Below the pieces are notes generated by a model, which was given only the letters and a program-made list of their open reading frames with translations, was not told the DNA's origin and ran no database searches. A DNA stretch of 51,629 nucleotides from SKUL01 sp964487545 (GTDB lineage Bacteria > Bacteroidota > Bacteroidia > Flavobacteriales_D > SKUL01). This document shows, piece by piece, positions 16,287 through 25,664 of the stretch. How positions within the stretch are numbered: position 1 is the first letter of the stretch; the number at the start of each line of letters is the position of its first letter. The translations under genes and the position numbers were made by a program. The stretch covers positions 1 to 51,629 of the forward strand of contig CAZARI010000021.1 in the NCBI GenBank assembly GCA_964487545.1, in the 5' to 3' direction.

Positions 16287-17004
16287 CTTTTTAATGTTTT
16301 TCCAAAATCTGGAAGCAGGACATTATTTGCAGACAGGTATTGAGTGGTTTTCCCGAACCAAGAGCGGAACCTTGGAGTTCATGGAAATTCCGGTGATTGA
16401 GGTGGAGGATCTATTGCAATTATTCCTGCGCTTCACCTTCAGCACGCTGGTGGTATTGGTCATTGTGCGGTACATCTACTATCCCATTGCCCGTCGAAAG
16501 GACTATCTGTTTACCTACATTCTGATCAGCATCACCATTTTCTTTCTGTGCTCGCTGCTCGAAAACGTAAGGCTGGAACTTGGCTTTGCACTGGGTTTGT
16601 TTGCCATATTCGGCATTATCAGATACCGCACCGACCCGATTCCAATTAAGGAAATGACCTACTTGTTTTTGGTCATCGGTGTTTCGGTTATCAACGCACT
16701 TGCCAACAACAAAGTGAGCCACACCGAGCTGATACTAACCAACTTTGCCATTATTCTGGTAGCCTATGCGCTCGAGAAGCTTTTTCTGCTCAAGCACGAA
16801 ACCTCCAAGAAAATTGTGTACGAGCGAATTGATTTGATCATCCCCGAACGCTACGAGGAGCTACTGAAGGATTTATCTGAACGAACCGGACTTAACATCA
16901 ATCGGGTGGAAATCGGAAATATTGATTTTTTAAGAGATACGGCGAACATTCGAATTTTCTATTACGAAGACGAACAGACGCATTCTTATGAGGACCGTTC
17001 TTAA
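16270..17004 (+). CDS. DUF4956 integral membrane protein
   Basis: This 244-residue protein has about four transmembrane helices (roughly residues 50-70, 80-97, 100-118 and 130-170), including the hallmark GLFAIFGIIRYRTDPIPIKE of DUF4956, and a soluble C-terminal domain of about 65 residues. The start overlaps the VTC gene by 17 bases; an ATG at 16294 is an alternative. DUF4956 proteins regularly accompany VTC-domain proteins and are presumed membrane partners, perhaps a channel or anchor for polyphosphate synthesis. No catalytic residues are visible. It converges with ispF after six bases, with no obvious terminator in between. Confidence 0.85.
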   Translation: MGWWLDFLMFFQNLEAGHYLQTGIEWFSRTKSGTLEFMEIPVIEVEDLLQLFLRFTFSTLVVLVIVRYIYYPIARRKDYLFTYILISITIFFLCSLLENVRLELGFALGLFAIFGIIRYRTDPIPIKEMTYLFLVIGVSVINALANNKVSHTELILTNFAIILVAYALEKLFLLKHETSKKIVYERIDLIIPERYEELLKDLSERTGLNINRVEIGNIDFLRDTANIRIFYYEDEQTHSYEDRS

Positions 17005-17010
17005 GCCCAA

Positions 17011-17493
17011 TTATTTCGCTGATTGCAGCAGCACCACGGCCTGAGCCATCACGCCCTCTTCACGTCCTACAAATCCCATTTTTTCGCTGGTGGTGGCTTT
17101 AATGCTCACGTCATCTACATCAATTCCACAAATGTGGGCAATCACTTCCTGCATCTTCGGAATGTGGGGGTTGAGTTTGGGCATTTCCAGGCACACGGTT
17201 GAATCGATGTTTCCTACCTCAAAACCTTTATCACGCATCAAGCCGACGACATTTTCAAGGAGAACTTTACTATCGACACCGGAATATTCTGGGTCAGTAT
17301 CTGGAAAGTGATGACCAATATCACGCAAATTCAGGGCGCCCAGAATAGCATCGCAAATAACGTGTAGCAGCACATCGGCATCCGAATGTCCGAAGGCTCC
17401 TTTGGTGTGCTCCAGTTGGATACCTCCAATCCAAAACGGATGATTATCGCGCAACTGGTGCACGTCATAACCAAAACCTACTCTGATTTTCAT
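17011..17493 (-). CDS. ispF: 2-C-methyl-D-erythritol 2,4-cyclodiphosphate synthase
   Basis: This 160-residue protein is IspF of the MEP isoprenoid pathway, which cyclises CDP-methylerythritol 2-phosphate to MEcPP and releases CMP. Family signature: GFGYDVHQL with metal ligands D10 and H12, GHSDADVLLHVICDA with H44, GHHFPDTDP, and the C-terminal KATTSEKMGFVGREEG. Length matches the usual 155-160 residues. It is six bases downstream of porV on the same strand and is therefore probably co-transcribed with it, although the functions are unrelated. Confidence 0.95.
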   Translation of the reverse strand: MKIRVGFGYDVHQLRDNHPFWIGGIQLEHTKGAFGHSDADVLLHVICDAILGALNLRDIGHHFPDTDPEYSGVDSKVLLENVVGLMRDKGFEVGNIDSTVCLEMPKLNPHIPKMQEVIAHICGIDVDDVSIKATTSEKMGFVGREEGVMAQAVVLLQSAK

Positions 17494-17499
17494 TTTTTC

Positions 17500-18768
17500 T
17501 TAATCGGGAACATTGCTTCGGCCCGAGTTCTTCAAGTCGTCGAAACGAAGACGCAACCCAAAGCGGAGTGTATTTGCCAGGGGATTGACCCGGTTGATTG
17601 CAGCAATGTAGCTAAAATCAATGGTGAAGATCGAATAAGAAACCCCAACACCAAATGTCAGAAACTTGCGGTTTCCTTTGGTTGCGTGTTCGTGAAAATA
17701 ACCGGCGCGCACGGCAAATTGCTGAGCGTACATATACTCTACTCCTCCACCGATGGTAACCTCGCGCAACTCTTCGCGAAAGGGTGTTCCAGATTCAATT
17801 TCAACTGTGCCATCGTTGCGGAAAATGGGATTGCCGTCTTCATCGCGAATCGGGTCTCCAGGAGCATCATAAAACGACTGAAAAATTCCGGTAGCAACTC
17901 CCACTTCCGGATCCTTTCCTGCAGCGATTTCGCCGCTATTATTGTAAACGGGTGGTGTAGGAACTAACAGCTTATTAAAATCTACTGCAAAGGTCAATTG
18001 GTTGAAATTATCGATATCGAGGGTGAGGGATGGTCCGAGGCGCAGATTAATCGGAATAAAATCGCGCTCGGCGGTATTGGTGTAGGCCATTTTGTTTCCG
18101 ATATTGCTAACAACCGCTCCCAGACCAAAGGTTCCATCCATACCGCCAATTTCTATTTCATTGTTTTGGTAAAACACCGAAATATCAACGGCAAAAGCTT
18201 GACCTGCCCGCGAATCCGCACCGCCCACCGATGTTCCGCCAGTGAGATTAGAATTTATGTAGCGGGCGGTAATTCCACCTGAAAAATAATCCGAAAGTTG
18301 TAATGAGTACGAAAGGTCGAAGGCAAATTCATTGGGTGTGTGCTCGCGAATGGTTTGTGCAGCCTCGTTGGTAAAAGTAATGCTGCCCAGGTTAAAGTAG
18401 CGCAAAGATGCACCGATGGCCGATCGGCGATTCACTTTGTAATAGCCCGACAAATAAGCCAAGTGCATATCATTCACCAGGTTTCGCAGCCACGGACTGT
18501 ATGAAAGCGACACTTCCATTTGGTTTGGCGCAAAGGCAAGCTTTGATGCATTCCAGAATTGGGCATTGGCATCTGGAGAAATTCCGGCACCTGCATCTCC
18601 CATTGCTCCGGAACGCGAATCAGGCGTGATGGTAAGAAAAGGCACCGCGGTGGTGATAACATTGGCTTCGCTACAGTCTGAGCCGGCAATGGCCCCAGTA
18701 CAAACACCCTGTGCCGAAACACCAGCGGCAAACAAGAGCATAAAGGTTAGCGAGGAAAAGCTTTTCAT
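17500..18768 (-). CDS. porV: Type IX secretion system outer membrane protein PorV
   Basis: This 422-residue protein is PorV (also called LptO), the outer-membrane barrel that shuttles T9SS cargo from the SprA translocon to the PorU sortase. It has a signal peptide ending VSAQ, the hallmark PFLTITPDSRSGAMGDAGAG segment at about 43-62, and a 14-strand-type barrel pattern to the end (FDLSYSLQLSDYFSGGI, FLTFGVGVSYSIFTIDFSY). PorU lies immediately upstream on the same strand with 55 bases between them, the same order seen in known gliding bacteria. A promoter-like element lies in that gap, so it may also be expressed independently. Confidence 0.93.
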   Translation of the reverse strand: MKSFSSLTFMLLFAAGVSAQGVCTGAIAGSDCSEANVITTAVPFLTITPDSRSGAMGDAGAGISPDANAQFWNASKLAFAPNQMEVSLSYSPWLRNLVNDMHLAYLSGYYKVNRRSAIGASLRYFNLGSITFTNEAAQTIREHTPNEFAFDLSYSLQLSDYFSGGITARYINSNLTGGTSVGGADSRAGQAFAVDISVFYQNNEIEIGGMDGTFGLGAVVSNIGNKMAYTNTAERDFIPINLRLGPSLTLDIDNFNQLTFAVDFNKLLVPTPPVYNNSGEIAAGKDPEVGVATGIFQSFYDAPGDPIRDEDGNPIFRNDGTVEIESGTPFREELREVTIGGGVEYMYAQQFAVRAGYFHEHATKGNRKFLTFGVGVSYSIFTIDFSYIAAINRVNPLANTLRFGLRLRFDDLKNSGRSNVPD

Positions 18769-18792
18769 AAATATTTTTGTCTAAAAGGGTTG

Positions 18793-18824
18793 CAAATATA
18801 AAGTAAAAATATATGTTACTCAAC
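18793..18824 (-). promoter_or_regulatory. Promoter of porV in the porU-porV gap
   Basis: On the minus strand GTTG (18824-18821), 20 bases, then TATATTTG (18800-18793) fit the Bacteroidota consensus, with the -33 element touching the porU stop codon. It would give a leader of about 20 bases for porV. Confidence 0.5.
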
Positions 18825-21800
18825 TACTTTAAAATCACGAGTTTTTCAAATTCTTCTGCCTTTTCGCCGGCTGGGTTCCTCACTTTCACCTTATACACAT
18901 ATACACCCCGTGCCAGTTGGTCGCCATAGTCGTCCAATCCATTCCAAGCGATGGGTTCAACTCTGAAGCCATTGGTTTGAGAAACAGTACTAATCGTTTT
19001 AACTAACTTTCCCGAAATGGTAAATACTTGAATCTGCACGTTGAGGAAACTACACACCTGATTGTGCTCGAACGAAAACTCGGTGTGGGTAGTAAACGGA
19101 TTGGGATAGTTCAGGATGTGTGAAAGAACAAAATCCTCGCTTTCGGCAACGACAAACTCGGTATAAGACTCGCCCGAATTATTGTGGACATCCCAGGCCT
19201 TTAGTCGCAGCTTGTGCACTCCTTCTTCCATGCTTTCGAGCTGATAGCGCACCGTGCCGCTTTTGTAGGTATCCATATCTGATTCGTAATAATCGTTGAG
19301 AATCAACACATCGGATGTTTGTTCATTAAGCGTTGCCGTAATATCGTGTCCGATTCCGGTACCCACCATATTAATTCCACTTTCATCGGTTAGTCGCGCA
19401 TAAATTACTGGGTTTTCATCCGTCAATCCACCGAAAACAAAATTTTCATCATTCATATACAGCTCAACCATCGGTCCGTCGTCGTCGGGTGCGGCATTTT
19501 CATCAATGCTTCCTATGGTAATTCCGCCAGCGTGGCCGTGGGCATCGGTCATGTCAGAAACGGCGTAATAACTAATTCTACCGGTGGTATCCACCGCCAG
19601 GTTAATATCCTTTGGAATGATGAAGCTGATTTCGAACTGTCCTGAAGTAACGGCAGCCTTCCCACGGTACAATACATTCTTATGGGTAGAAAAGTGAAAC
19701 GGCATTCCTCCGTCGTTGGCCAGGGTAGTAATGTTGCTGGCCTTATCAAAAACAGTAACCGTAACCACTCCGTTAAAGTTGCTGAGCGGGGTACCATTAC
19801 CTTCACCCACATAACCCGAAATTTTGACGTTTCCTAAAGCTTTCAGGGTGTCCAGCGGGTTTCCAAGCGTGTCGGTAATGGCTGTGGTATACACCTTTTT
19901 TTGGGGATAAACCAACCGTACTGCCGGATCGCCAATCAACATAAAGCTGCGTTTATTAACAGTACCGCTGGTAGCTACCTTTGTTCTGCGGGTAATATCA
20001 CCGAGGCGCAAATCGGGCACTTCGTTGTGTTTGAAAACATTTCGATAAAAATTTCGCGAGATCTCCATGTTGGGCGAAGTATAAACCAAACGAGTGGTAG
20101 AAAGTAGGGCAATTCCCCCTCCGTTTGGATTGAGTAATACATACTCTCCGGCTGAAGTTCGCGAAGGATCATCAAAACGGGTAAACTCGCAAGTTGCAGT
20201 AACAAATAAAGGTAGCGAGTTGATGTTGGTCCAGTTACGGATGGTTGAGATATCGAGAATCCTTTCGTGTGCCAGTCCAATTTCGCCACCATGCCCCATA
20301 TAATTCAGGATAAGTGCTCCGCGCTCAACGTTTTCACGAAACAGTTTGTTGACTTCGGGATACCTGTTTCCGCCCGGGGTGGACTCCTGCTGATAGGCAT
20401 CCATCATGATTTTGGTAATGTTAAAATCGGGTTCTTCGAGGTAGGAGATTTCCGTCAGTTCATCGCTATCTATCATGTGGCGATTGTTGTCTTCATCGTC
20501 GGCTACAAAAACCAACCGGTTTCGCCACTCGCCAAACGCGCTTGAGCCAACACCAGAACAATGCGCCACCTCTGCAGAGAAGTCGGTTGTCATGTACTGC
20601 TTTATTTTTCGCAGTACCCCCTGCGCTTCCTCTCGTGATTTTACTGGAAGTCGACCAATTCCGATATCGACCTTATCTGAAACGGATTCTCCTTCATTAA
20701 AATCGAGCAACCCGAAATAATCATCGGACACATACGATTGCGTTGGAGAATTGGAGATGGAGGATTGATAGGTCAATACAAAGTTGGTGTTATTGGCCGA
20801 GCGGCTGCGGTTATCGTATGATCCGTCGCCAAATAGCAATAAATATTTTGGCATCAACGACTCATCGCCTCCTGCCCGATCGTACAGCATCCGCATCAGG
20901 TCTTTAATCGCTGTAATGTCAGGCGTTCCAGACGAAAACTCGTTATACACCTGCTGATTGGTCACCACTTCCGTATAAACCGGATCGATGGGATGCGTGG
21001 TGTGAAAGTTGGCCAGATCCATTGCTTCCGCATAAAATCTGGGATGGGCGACAACAATCATATCTATCGGTTGATTCACGCCCAAGGCATGTAGGTTTTG
21101 GTTGGAAACTGATCCAAAATAAGTTGGCGCAGGAAAATTACTCCCCGAAAAAGCAATGAACTCGCGCAACTCACTGGCCGGTCGTCTGAAGGTGCCGTCA
21201 GGAGACAAACTAATTTCTGTTGCATTTACCGGATCGCTCACTTCCCAAACCTGTATGGAAGAAGCGTTTTCAATTTGAAACTCCGCAACATTGCCGGGGC
21301 CTACCGAACGAATATCGCGAAACATCATTTGGTTGCCATGCATCATGAGTTGCCGCCGCACATTAATCGAAATGTAGTTTAACCATCCTTTGCTTGAGGC
21401 AGAAGCCGGATTGTACTGTATTTCAACATTGAAGTTGGGCGACGTTGGATAAAAGCTCCTCACCTCGGCTTTGCCCCGTGCATATATATCGGTGTAGATT
21501 CCTGACACACCGTTAATATTCACGTTAAAGGATTCGGTGTTATTTACTGTTATGGCAAAACTACTTGAGACGGATCCCGGAATTGACCGCGACATCAAAT
21601 CCACCCTAAACTTTGCTTCATCCGTTGTGCTGATGTTGGGGAAATTAAACCTATCGCCAGAAAAAGTATGGGTATTTTGAACATCAAAAGACTCGCCGTA
21701 CCAGGTTCTTCCGGTTTTAATCAGGTTTACGAGTTCGAGCTCGTGAAACATGTAATCATCAAAGGTATTGACTGTATGAGTAGGCGACGCAATGGTTGAT

Positions 21801-22699
21801 GACGTTGACGAAATGCGCTTGGGAGCTCCAGCATCAACCGCAATAAAATAATAAGACGAATCGGAGTAATGATGCCGGATATGGCGAAACTCCTCATTGT
21901 TTTGATTGTACTCCCACTTATGAGGGCCGTTTGCGAAAAACAAAATGTAATCATCAGGATCGAAAGAGCCATCTTCACCACCAACAATTCTGATGGCATT
22001 GGCTTGAAGATCGTCAGGGCGAGAAACGCTGTTCGCCATCGGCAACAGACCGAAGCCATTTCCGTAGATATTAATCTGATTCGGTGAAATGGATTCCACA
22101 TCCACACCAATATTTTTCAGGTAGTCGTAGGAAATTCGGTACATCCCGCTGTTGGCGACACCGATTTTGTGCCACTCGCCCGATGCCATTACCGAACTGG
22201 TGGTGCGTGCAGTTCGGGGTGGAGTCGAGACCGACCCGCTTACCGTTAAGTTCAGTTCAAATTCAACCAGCCTTTCTACCCCTCCGTTGGTATTTATTCT
22301 CAAAGGAATAAATTCGGCCGTAGCAAAGGCCTGTCCTCTAGACACCGAAATATAGGCAGTGATCGATATATCATCGTCAATGAAGTCTACATTCACAGCG
22401 GCCAATTCTTCGGCAGATAGGCTTTCGAATCGGGTATTATTTAATGTAGCGTTGGCCCTGGCCGGATGTCCTACTACCTCTTGCTGGTAAATGTATACTG
22501 GATTGCTGTGTTCAGCGTGATAGGCCGCATCGTCAAAATTAAGTTGGGAAACCTGTAGCCCCGGAGCGATATCGTAGGTGGTTACTCCTTTCCACTTAAT
22601 GGTATCGACCATGGCGCTACGTTGGGCGTATCCAGCAGAAGTTGAAATCAAGCAAATAGTTAGCAGCCAGAAAGCCTGCCGTAAATTAAAATGGATCAC
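18824..22699 (-). CDS. porU: Type IX secretion system sortase PorU (C25 family)
   Basis: This 1291-residue protein is the T9SS sortase PorU, which removes the C-terminal signal of cargo and attaches it to A-LPS at the cell surface. A signal peptide precedes a long N-terminal beta region; the gingipain-like C25 domain follows. Its catalytic His is in NYMGHGGEIG (H803) and the Cys in VTATCEFTRFD (C837), a 34-residue spacing close to the gingipain spacing. Upstream signatures include LLLFGDGSYDNR and DDYFGLLDFNEGE with IGRLPVKSREEA. The last 95 residues form a CTD (YPNPFTTHTEFSFEH ... GVYVYKVKVRN), which PorU is known to retain. Porin PorV follows directly. Confidence 0.95.
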   Translation of the reverse strand: MIHFNLRQAFWLLTICLISTSAGYAQRSAMVDTIKWKGVTTYDIAPGLQVSQLNFDDAAYHAEHSNPVYIYQQEVVGHPARANATLNNTRFESLSAEELAAVNVDFIDDDISITAYISVSRGQAFATAEFIPLRINTNGGVERLVEFELNLTVSGSVSTPPRTARTTSSVMASGEWHKIGVANSGMYRISYDYLKNIGVDVESISPNQINIYGNGFGLLPMANSVSRPDDLQANAIRIVGGEDGSFDPDDYILFFANGPHKWEYNQNNEEFRHIRHHYSDSSYYFIAVDAGAPKRISSTSSTIASPTHTVNTFDDYMFHELELVNLIKTGRTWYGESFDVQNTHTFSGDRFNFPNISTTDEAKFRVDLMSRSIPGSVSSSFAITVNNTESFNVNINGVSGIYTDIYARGKAEVRSFYPTSPNFNVEIQYNPASASSKGWLNYISINVRRQLMMHGNQMMFRDIRSVGPGNVAEFQIENASSIQVWEVSDPVNATEISLSPDGTFRRPASELREFIAFSGSNFPAPTYFGSVSNQNLHALGVNQPIDMIVVAHPRFYAEAMDLANFHTTHPIDPVYTEVVTNQQVYNEFSSGTPDITAIKDLMRMLYDRAGGDESLMPKYLLLFGDGSYDNRSRSANNTNFVLTYQSSISNSPTQSYVSDDYFGLLDFNEGESVSDKVDIGIGRLPVKSREEAQGVLRKIKQYMTTDFSAEVAHCSGVGSSAFGEWRNRLVFVADDEDNNRHMIDSDELTEISYLEEPDFNITKIMMDAYQQESTPGGNRYPEVNKLFRENVERGALILNYMGHGGEIGLAHERILDISTIRNWTNINSLPLFVTATCEFTRFDDPSRTSAGEYVLLNPNGGGIALLSTTRLVYTSPNMEISRNFYRNVFKHNEVPDLRLGDITRRTKVATSGTVNKRSFMLIGDPAVRLVYPQKKVYTTAITDTLGNPLDTLKALGNVKISGYVGEGNGTPLSNFNGVVTVTVFDKASNITTLANDGGMPFHFSTHKNVLYRGKAAVTSGQFEISFIIPKDINLAVDTTGRISYYAVSDMTDAHGHAGGITIGSIDENAAPDDDGPMVELYMNDENFVFGGLTDENPVIYARLTDESGINMVGTGIGHDITATLNEQTSDVLILNDYYESDMDTYKSGTVRYQLESMEEGVHKLRLKAWDVHNNSGESYTEFVVAESEDFVLSHILNYPNPFTTHTEFSFEHNQVCSFLNVQIQVFTISGKLVKTISTVSQTNGFRVEPIAWNGLDDYGDQLARGVYVYKVKVRNPAGEKAEEFEKLVILK

Positions 22700-22773
22700 T
22701 TGTCCGATTTTTCAATCCCGAAAAGTATAACTATTTCTCCGGAAGTGCCGTAAACATTGCCTTAACGACCCAA

Positions 22774-22781
22774 CAAAAATA
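22774..22781 (-). promoter_or_regulatory. -7 element upstream of porU
   Basis: TATTTTTG on the minus strand (22781-22774) is a perfect -7 box 75 bases ahead of the porU start, in the divergent porU/PorP intergenic region. No -33 box at the usual distance is seen. Confidence 0.35.
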
Positions 22782-22866
22782 ATATTGTTGATCATAGCGT
22801 TATCTTTAGCATTTAAAAATAATTCGTATTATTGGAGCTTCAAAAAAATTGCATCATTTGAGCGAT

Positions 22867-23832
22867 ATGTTGAGAATTTTACTGCCGTTAGCAGTTATAA
22901 CAATAGCGCTAACAATAGGTTGGCAAAAAGAGGGGCAGGCACAGGATCCGCAGTTTTCGCAATTCTATGCGAATCCACTCTACCTGAACCCCGCTTTCGC
23001 TGGAAGCGCTAGATGTCCACGCGCGGTGTTAAACTACCGCAATCAATGGCCTGCCATTTCTGGTACATTCGTCACTTATAGTGCCTCTTACGATCAGCAT
23101 ATCGACGCACTTTCCGGCGGTCTCGGACTCTTAGTCACCAACGATGTGGCTGGTAAAGGAACCCTCAACACCACCCGCGTCAGCGGTATTTACTCCTATC
23201 AAAGAGCCATTTCAAAAACCTGGTCGATTAAAGCCGGGTTTGAAGTCACTTATTTTCAGAAGTCGCTGAACTGGGACAAACTCGTATTTGGCGACCAAAT
23301 TGACACCCGCCACGGTTTTATTTATGCTACACAGGAAGTTCGCAGGGGTGGTGTGGTGAATAATATTGACTTCTCCAGTGGAATTCTGCTTTTTAATGAA
23401 ACTTATTTTATCGGTGTGGCATCCCATCACCTTGCTCAGCCCAACGAATCACTTATTGTTGGAACCAGCCGACTTCCGCGTAGATGGACTGCCCATGCGG
23501 GCGCAACATTCCCGGTGGGCCGAGAGGAAAATGGCGTTACCCTTTCTCCTAACGTTCTCTATCAGATGCAAGGCGATTTCCAGCAACTTAATCTCGGGCT
23601 CTACGTATCAAAGAACCCGTTTGTGGCCGGAGTTTGGTATCGCTGGCAAGACGCACTCATCGTCATGCTCGGGGTTCAATCCGATATTGTTCGTTTTGGC
23701 TACAGTTACGACCTCACACTTAACAGACTGGGCATCGGAACCGGCGGCTCGCACGAAATTTCTTTTGCGGCACAATTCAACTGTAAGCCCCCGAAAAAGA
23801 AATTTAGGGTAATAAACTGCCCCTCGTTTTAG
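22867..23832 (+). CDS. PorP/SprF-family type IX secretion membrane protein
   Basis: This 321-residue protein belongs to the PorP/SprF family, outer-membrane barrel proteins associated with T9SS and with export of adhesins such as SprB. The start was set at the ATG at 22867 because it yields a signal peptide ending GQAQ; an in-frame TTG at 22849 only adds six residues. The family signature DPQFSQFYANPLYLNPAFAGS follows at about 27-47, then barrel strands (VLNYRNQWPAISGTFVTYS, WSIKAGFEVTYFQ, LGLYVSKNPFVAGVWYRWQD) and the C-terminal RFGYSYDLTLNRL. It sits between porU and gldJ, which are direct neighbours in some gliding Flavobacteria, so its placement suggests a dedicated role here. Confidence 0.9.
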   Translation: MLRILLPLAVITIALTIGWQKEGQAQDPQFSQFYANPLYLNPAFAGSARCPRAVLNYRNQWPAISGTFVTYSASYDQHIDALSGGLGLLVTNDVAGKGTLNTTRVSGIYSYQRAISKTWSIKAGFEVTYFQKSLNWDKLVFGDQIDTRHGFIYATQEVRRGGVVNNIDFSSGILLFNETYFIGVASHHLAQPNESLIVGTSRLPRRWTAHAGATFPVGREENGVTLSPNVLYQMQGDFQQLNLGLYVSKNPFVAGVWYRWQDALIVMLGVQSDIVRFGYSYDLTLNRLGIGTGGSHEISFAAQFNCKPPKKKFRVINCPSF

Positions 23833-23863
23833 TTATTAAAGGAAATCTGCAAAAACATACATC

Positions 23864-25603
23864 ATGAAAACTTCTTTTTTCAGTCTATTTGCAGGACTAT
23901 CTGCCTTTGCGGTATTAGCGCTCGGTATGAGTTCGTGCAGGTATGAGCAATCTGGAGCAACCGGGTGGAATTACAATGATGAGCGCAATGGCGGATTCGA
24001 AAAAGCACCCTTCCTCGAGCAGGAAACCGGTCCCGGCCTGGTGCTTATCGAAGGTGGTACTTTTACCATGGGTCGCGCAGAACAGGATGTGACCTACGAC
24101 TGGAACCACATTCCACGAAGGGTTACCGTTTCCTCATTTTATATGGACGAAACTGAAGTCACCAACTTCTACTGGCTGGAATACCTCTACTGGTTGCGAC
24201 GGGTGTATGGAATGGATTATCCTGAGGTATACAAAAAAGCCTTGCCCGATACGTTGGTGTGGAGAAGTAAACTCGCATACAACGAGCCCTACGTAGACTA
24301 TTATCTGCGTCACCCTGCTTACCGTGATTATCCGGTGGTGGGTGTCAATTGGGTTCAGGCAAACGATTTCTGCGCATGGAGAACAGACCGCGTGAACGAA
24401 GCCATACTGATTCGAGAAGGCCTTTTTGAGCATTTTCCACAGCAAACAAATGAAACACACTTCTCTACTGACGCCTATTATGCAGGCCAGTACGAAGCCG
24501 GAAAACGTGTCGATGGTTTGGTTGATTTCAACCCCAACCGCGAAACCCGAAACGTAAGAATGGAAGACGGTATTCTGTTGCCCCGTTACCGACTACCTAC
24601 AGAAGCCGAATGGGAGTTTGCAGCATACGGCCTGATTGGAAACTCTTATGAGGAACTGGTTACTGACCGAAAAATTTATCCGTGGAACGGCCACTTCGTG
24701 CGAAGCGGTGATAACAACAGCCGCTATTATGGCGATATGATGGCCAACTTTGTGCGCGGCCGAGGTGACTACATGGGTGTTGCCGGTAGCCTGAATGATA
24801 ATGCGGACGTTACTGCTCCCGTATTTGCGTACGCTCCCAATGACTATGGTTTGTATAACATGGCGGGTAACGTCAGCGAATGGGTAATGGATGTTTATCG
24901 TCCTCTTTCGCCCGAAGACAAAGACGAATTTAACCCTTTCCGTGGAAACGTTTATGAAACCAAAGTACTGAACAGCGATGGTGCCATAGAAGACAAATTT
25001 GACGTGGTGGTATACGATATTGATGGAATTATGGCGTATCTCACCAAATTTGATGATGCTACCCGAAATCGCCTGACTCCAGAGGAAGATCAGTTGCTTC
25101 AGTCGCTCATGGGTTATGCCGAAGAAGCCAAAGAAATGATTGATTCACGTCGTGACGATGCAGCCTATATCCGAATTCAAGATGCCGTTGACCTGATAAA
25201 GTCAACCGATCTCCAAATCGCTCCAAAGCTCTTGAAAGGTATTTCTGACGAGGTTGTTAGCACTCCTGGTAAACTCCGCTATAGAGAGGTTACACAAGAA
25301 GAAAATATCGACCGTCGCAACTATAAGATTGCCGATAATATTAACTACCTCGACGGGGATCACCAGTCGAGCATCTACTATGCACAGGAAGAACCCGAAG
25401 GAAACCTGATGTACGACTGGCAATCCACCACGCTGGTGAGTAATCGTGCCCGGGTTTATAAAGGTGGATCATGGAGAGATCGCGCATACTACCTGAACCC
25501 TGGCACACGCCGATTCCTCGATGAACGGCAATCGACCGCTACCATCGGATTTCGCTGTGCAATGGCGCGGGTTGGAAGCCCACGTGGTTTAGGTGGTTTT
25601 TAA
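23864..25603 (+). CDS. gldJ: Gliding motility/T9SS lipoprotein GldJ
   Basis: This 579-residue lipoprotein is GldJ, an outer-membrane lipoprotein needed for gliding and T9SS function in Flavobacteria. The signal peptide ends GMSSC with lipid cysteine C25. The body is a formylglycine-generating-enzyme-like (FGE-sulfatase) domain: GLVLIEGGTFTMGRAEQD (about 55-71), FYMDETEVTNFYWLEYL, YPVVGVNWVQANDFCAWR, YRLPTEAEWEFAAYG, YNMAGNVSEWVMDVYRP and C-terminal GFRCAMARVG. A roughly 150-residue insertion between the GNVSEW motif and the final strands is characteristic for GldJ versus GldK. It follows the PorP-like gene after 31 bases and is ended by a strong hairpin. Confidence 0.93.
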   Translation: MKTSFFSLFAGLSAFAVLALGMSSCRYEQSGATGWNYNDERNGGFEKAPFLEQETGPGLVLIEGGTFTMGRAEQDVTYDWNHIPRRVTVSSFYMDETEVTNFYWLEYLYWLRRVYGMDYPEVYKKALPDTLVWRSKLAYNEPYVDYYLRHPAYRDYPVVGVNWVQANDFCAWRTDRVNEAILIREGLFEHFPQQTNETHFSTDAYYAGQYEAGKRVDGLVDFNPNRETRNVRMEDGILLPRYRLPTEAEWEFAAYGLIGNSYEELVTDRKIYPWNGHFVRSGDNNSRYYGDMMANFVRGRGDYMGVAGSLNDNADVTAPVFAYAPNDYGLYNMAGNVSEWVMDVYRPLSPEDKDEFNPFRGNVYETKVLNSDGAIEDKFDVVVYDIDGIMAYLTKFDDATRNRLTPEEDQLLQSLMGYAEEAKEMIDSRRDDAAYIRIQDAVDLIKSTDLQIAPKLLKGISDEVVSTPGKLRYREVTQEENIDRRNYKIADNINYLDGDHQSSIYYAQEEPEGNLMYDWQSTTLVSNRARVYKGGSWRDRAYYLNPGTRRFLDERQSTATIGFRCAMARVGSPRGLGGF

Positions 25604-25623
25604 AAATTGAATTCTTTTTTATT

Positions 25624-25660
25624 CAACCCCGACTCCTGCGAGTCGGGGTTGTTTATTTTT
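25624..25660 (+). terminator. Rho-independent terminator between gldJ and murF
   Basis: A perfect 12-pair stem (25624-25635 with 25640-25651) with a four-base loop is followed by TTTATTTTT. The T tract also contains a TATTTTTG box (25654-25661) that matches the -7 consensus, four bases before the murF ATG. Confidence 0.88.
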
Positions 25661-25664
25661 GGGC

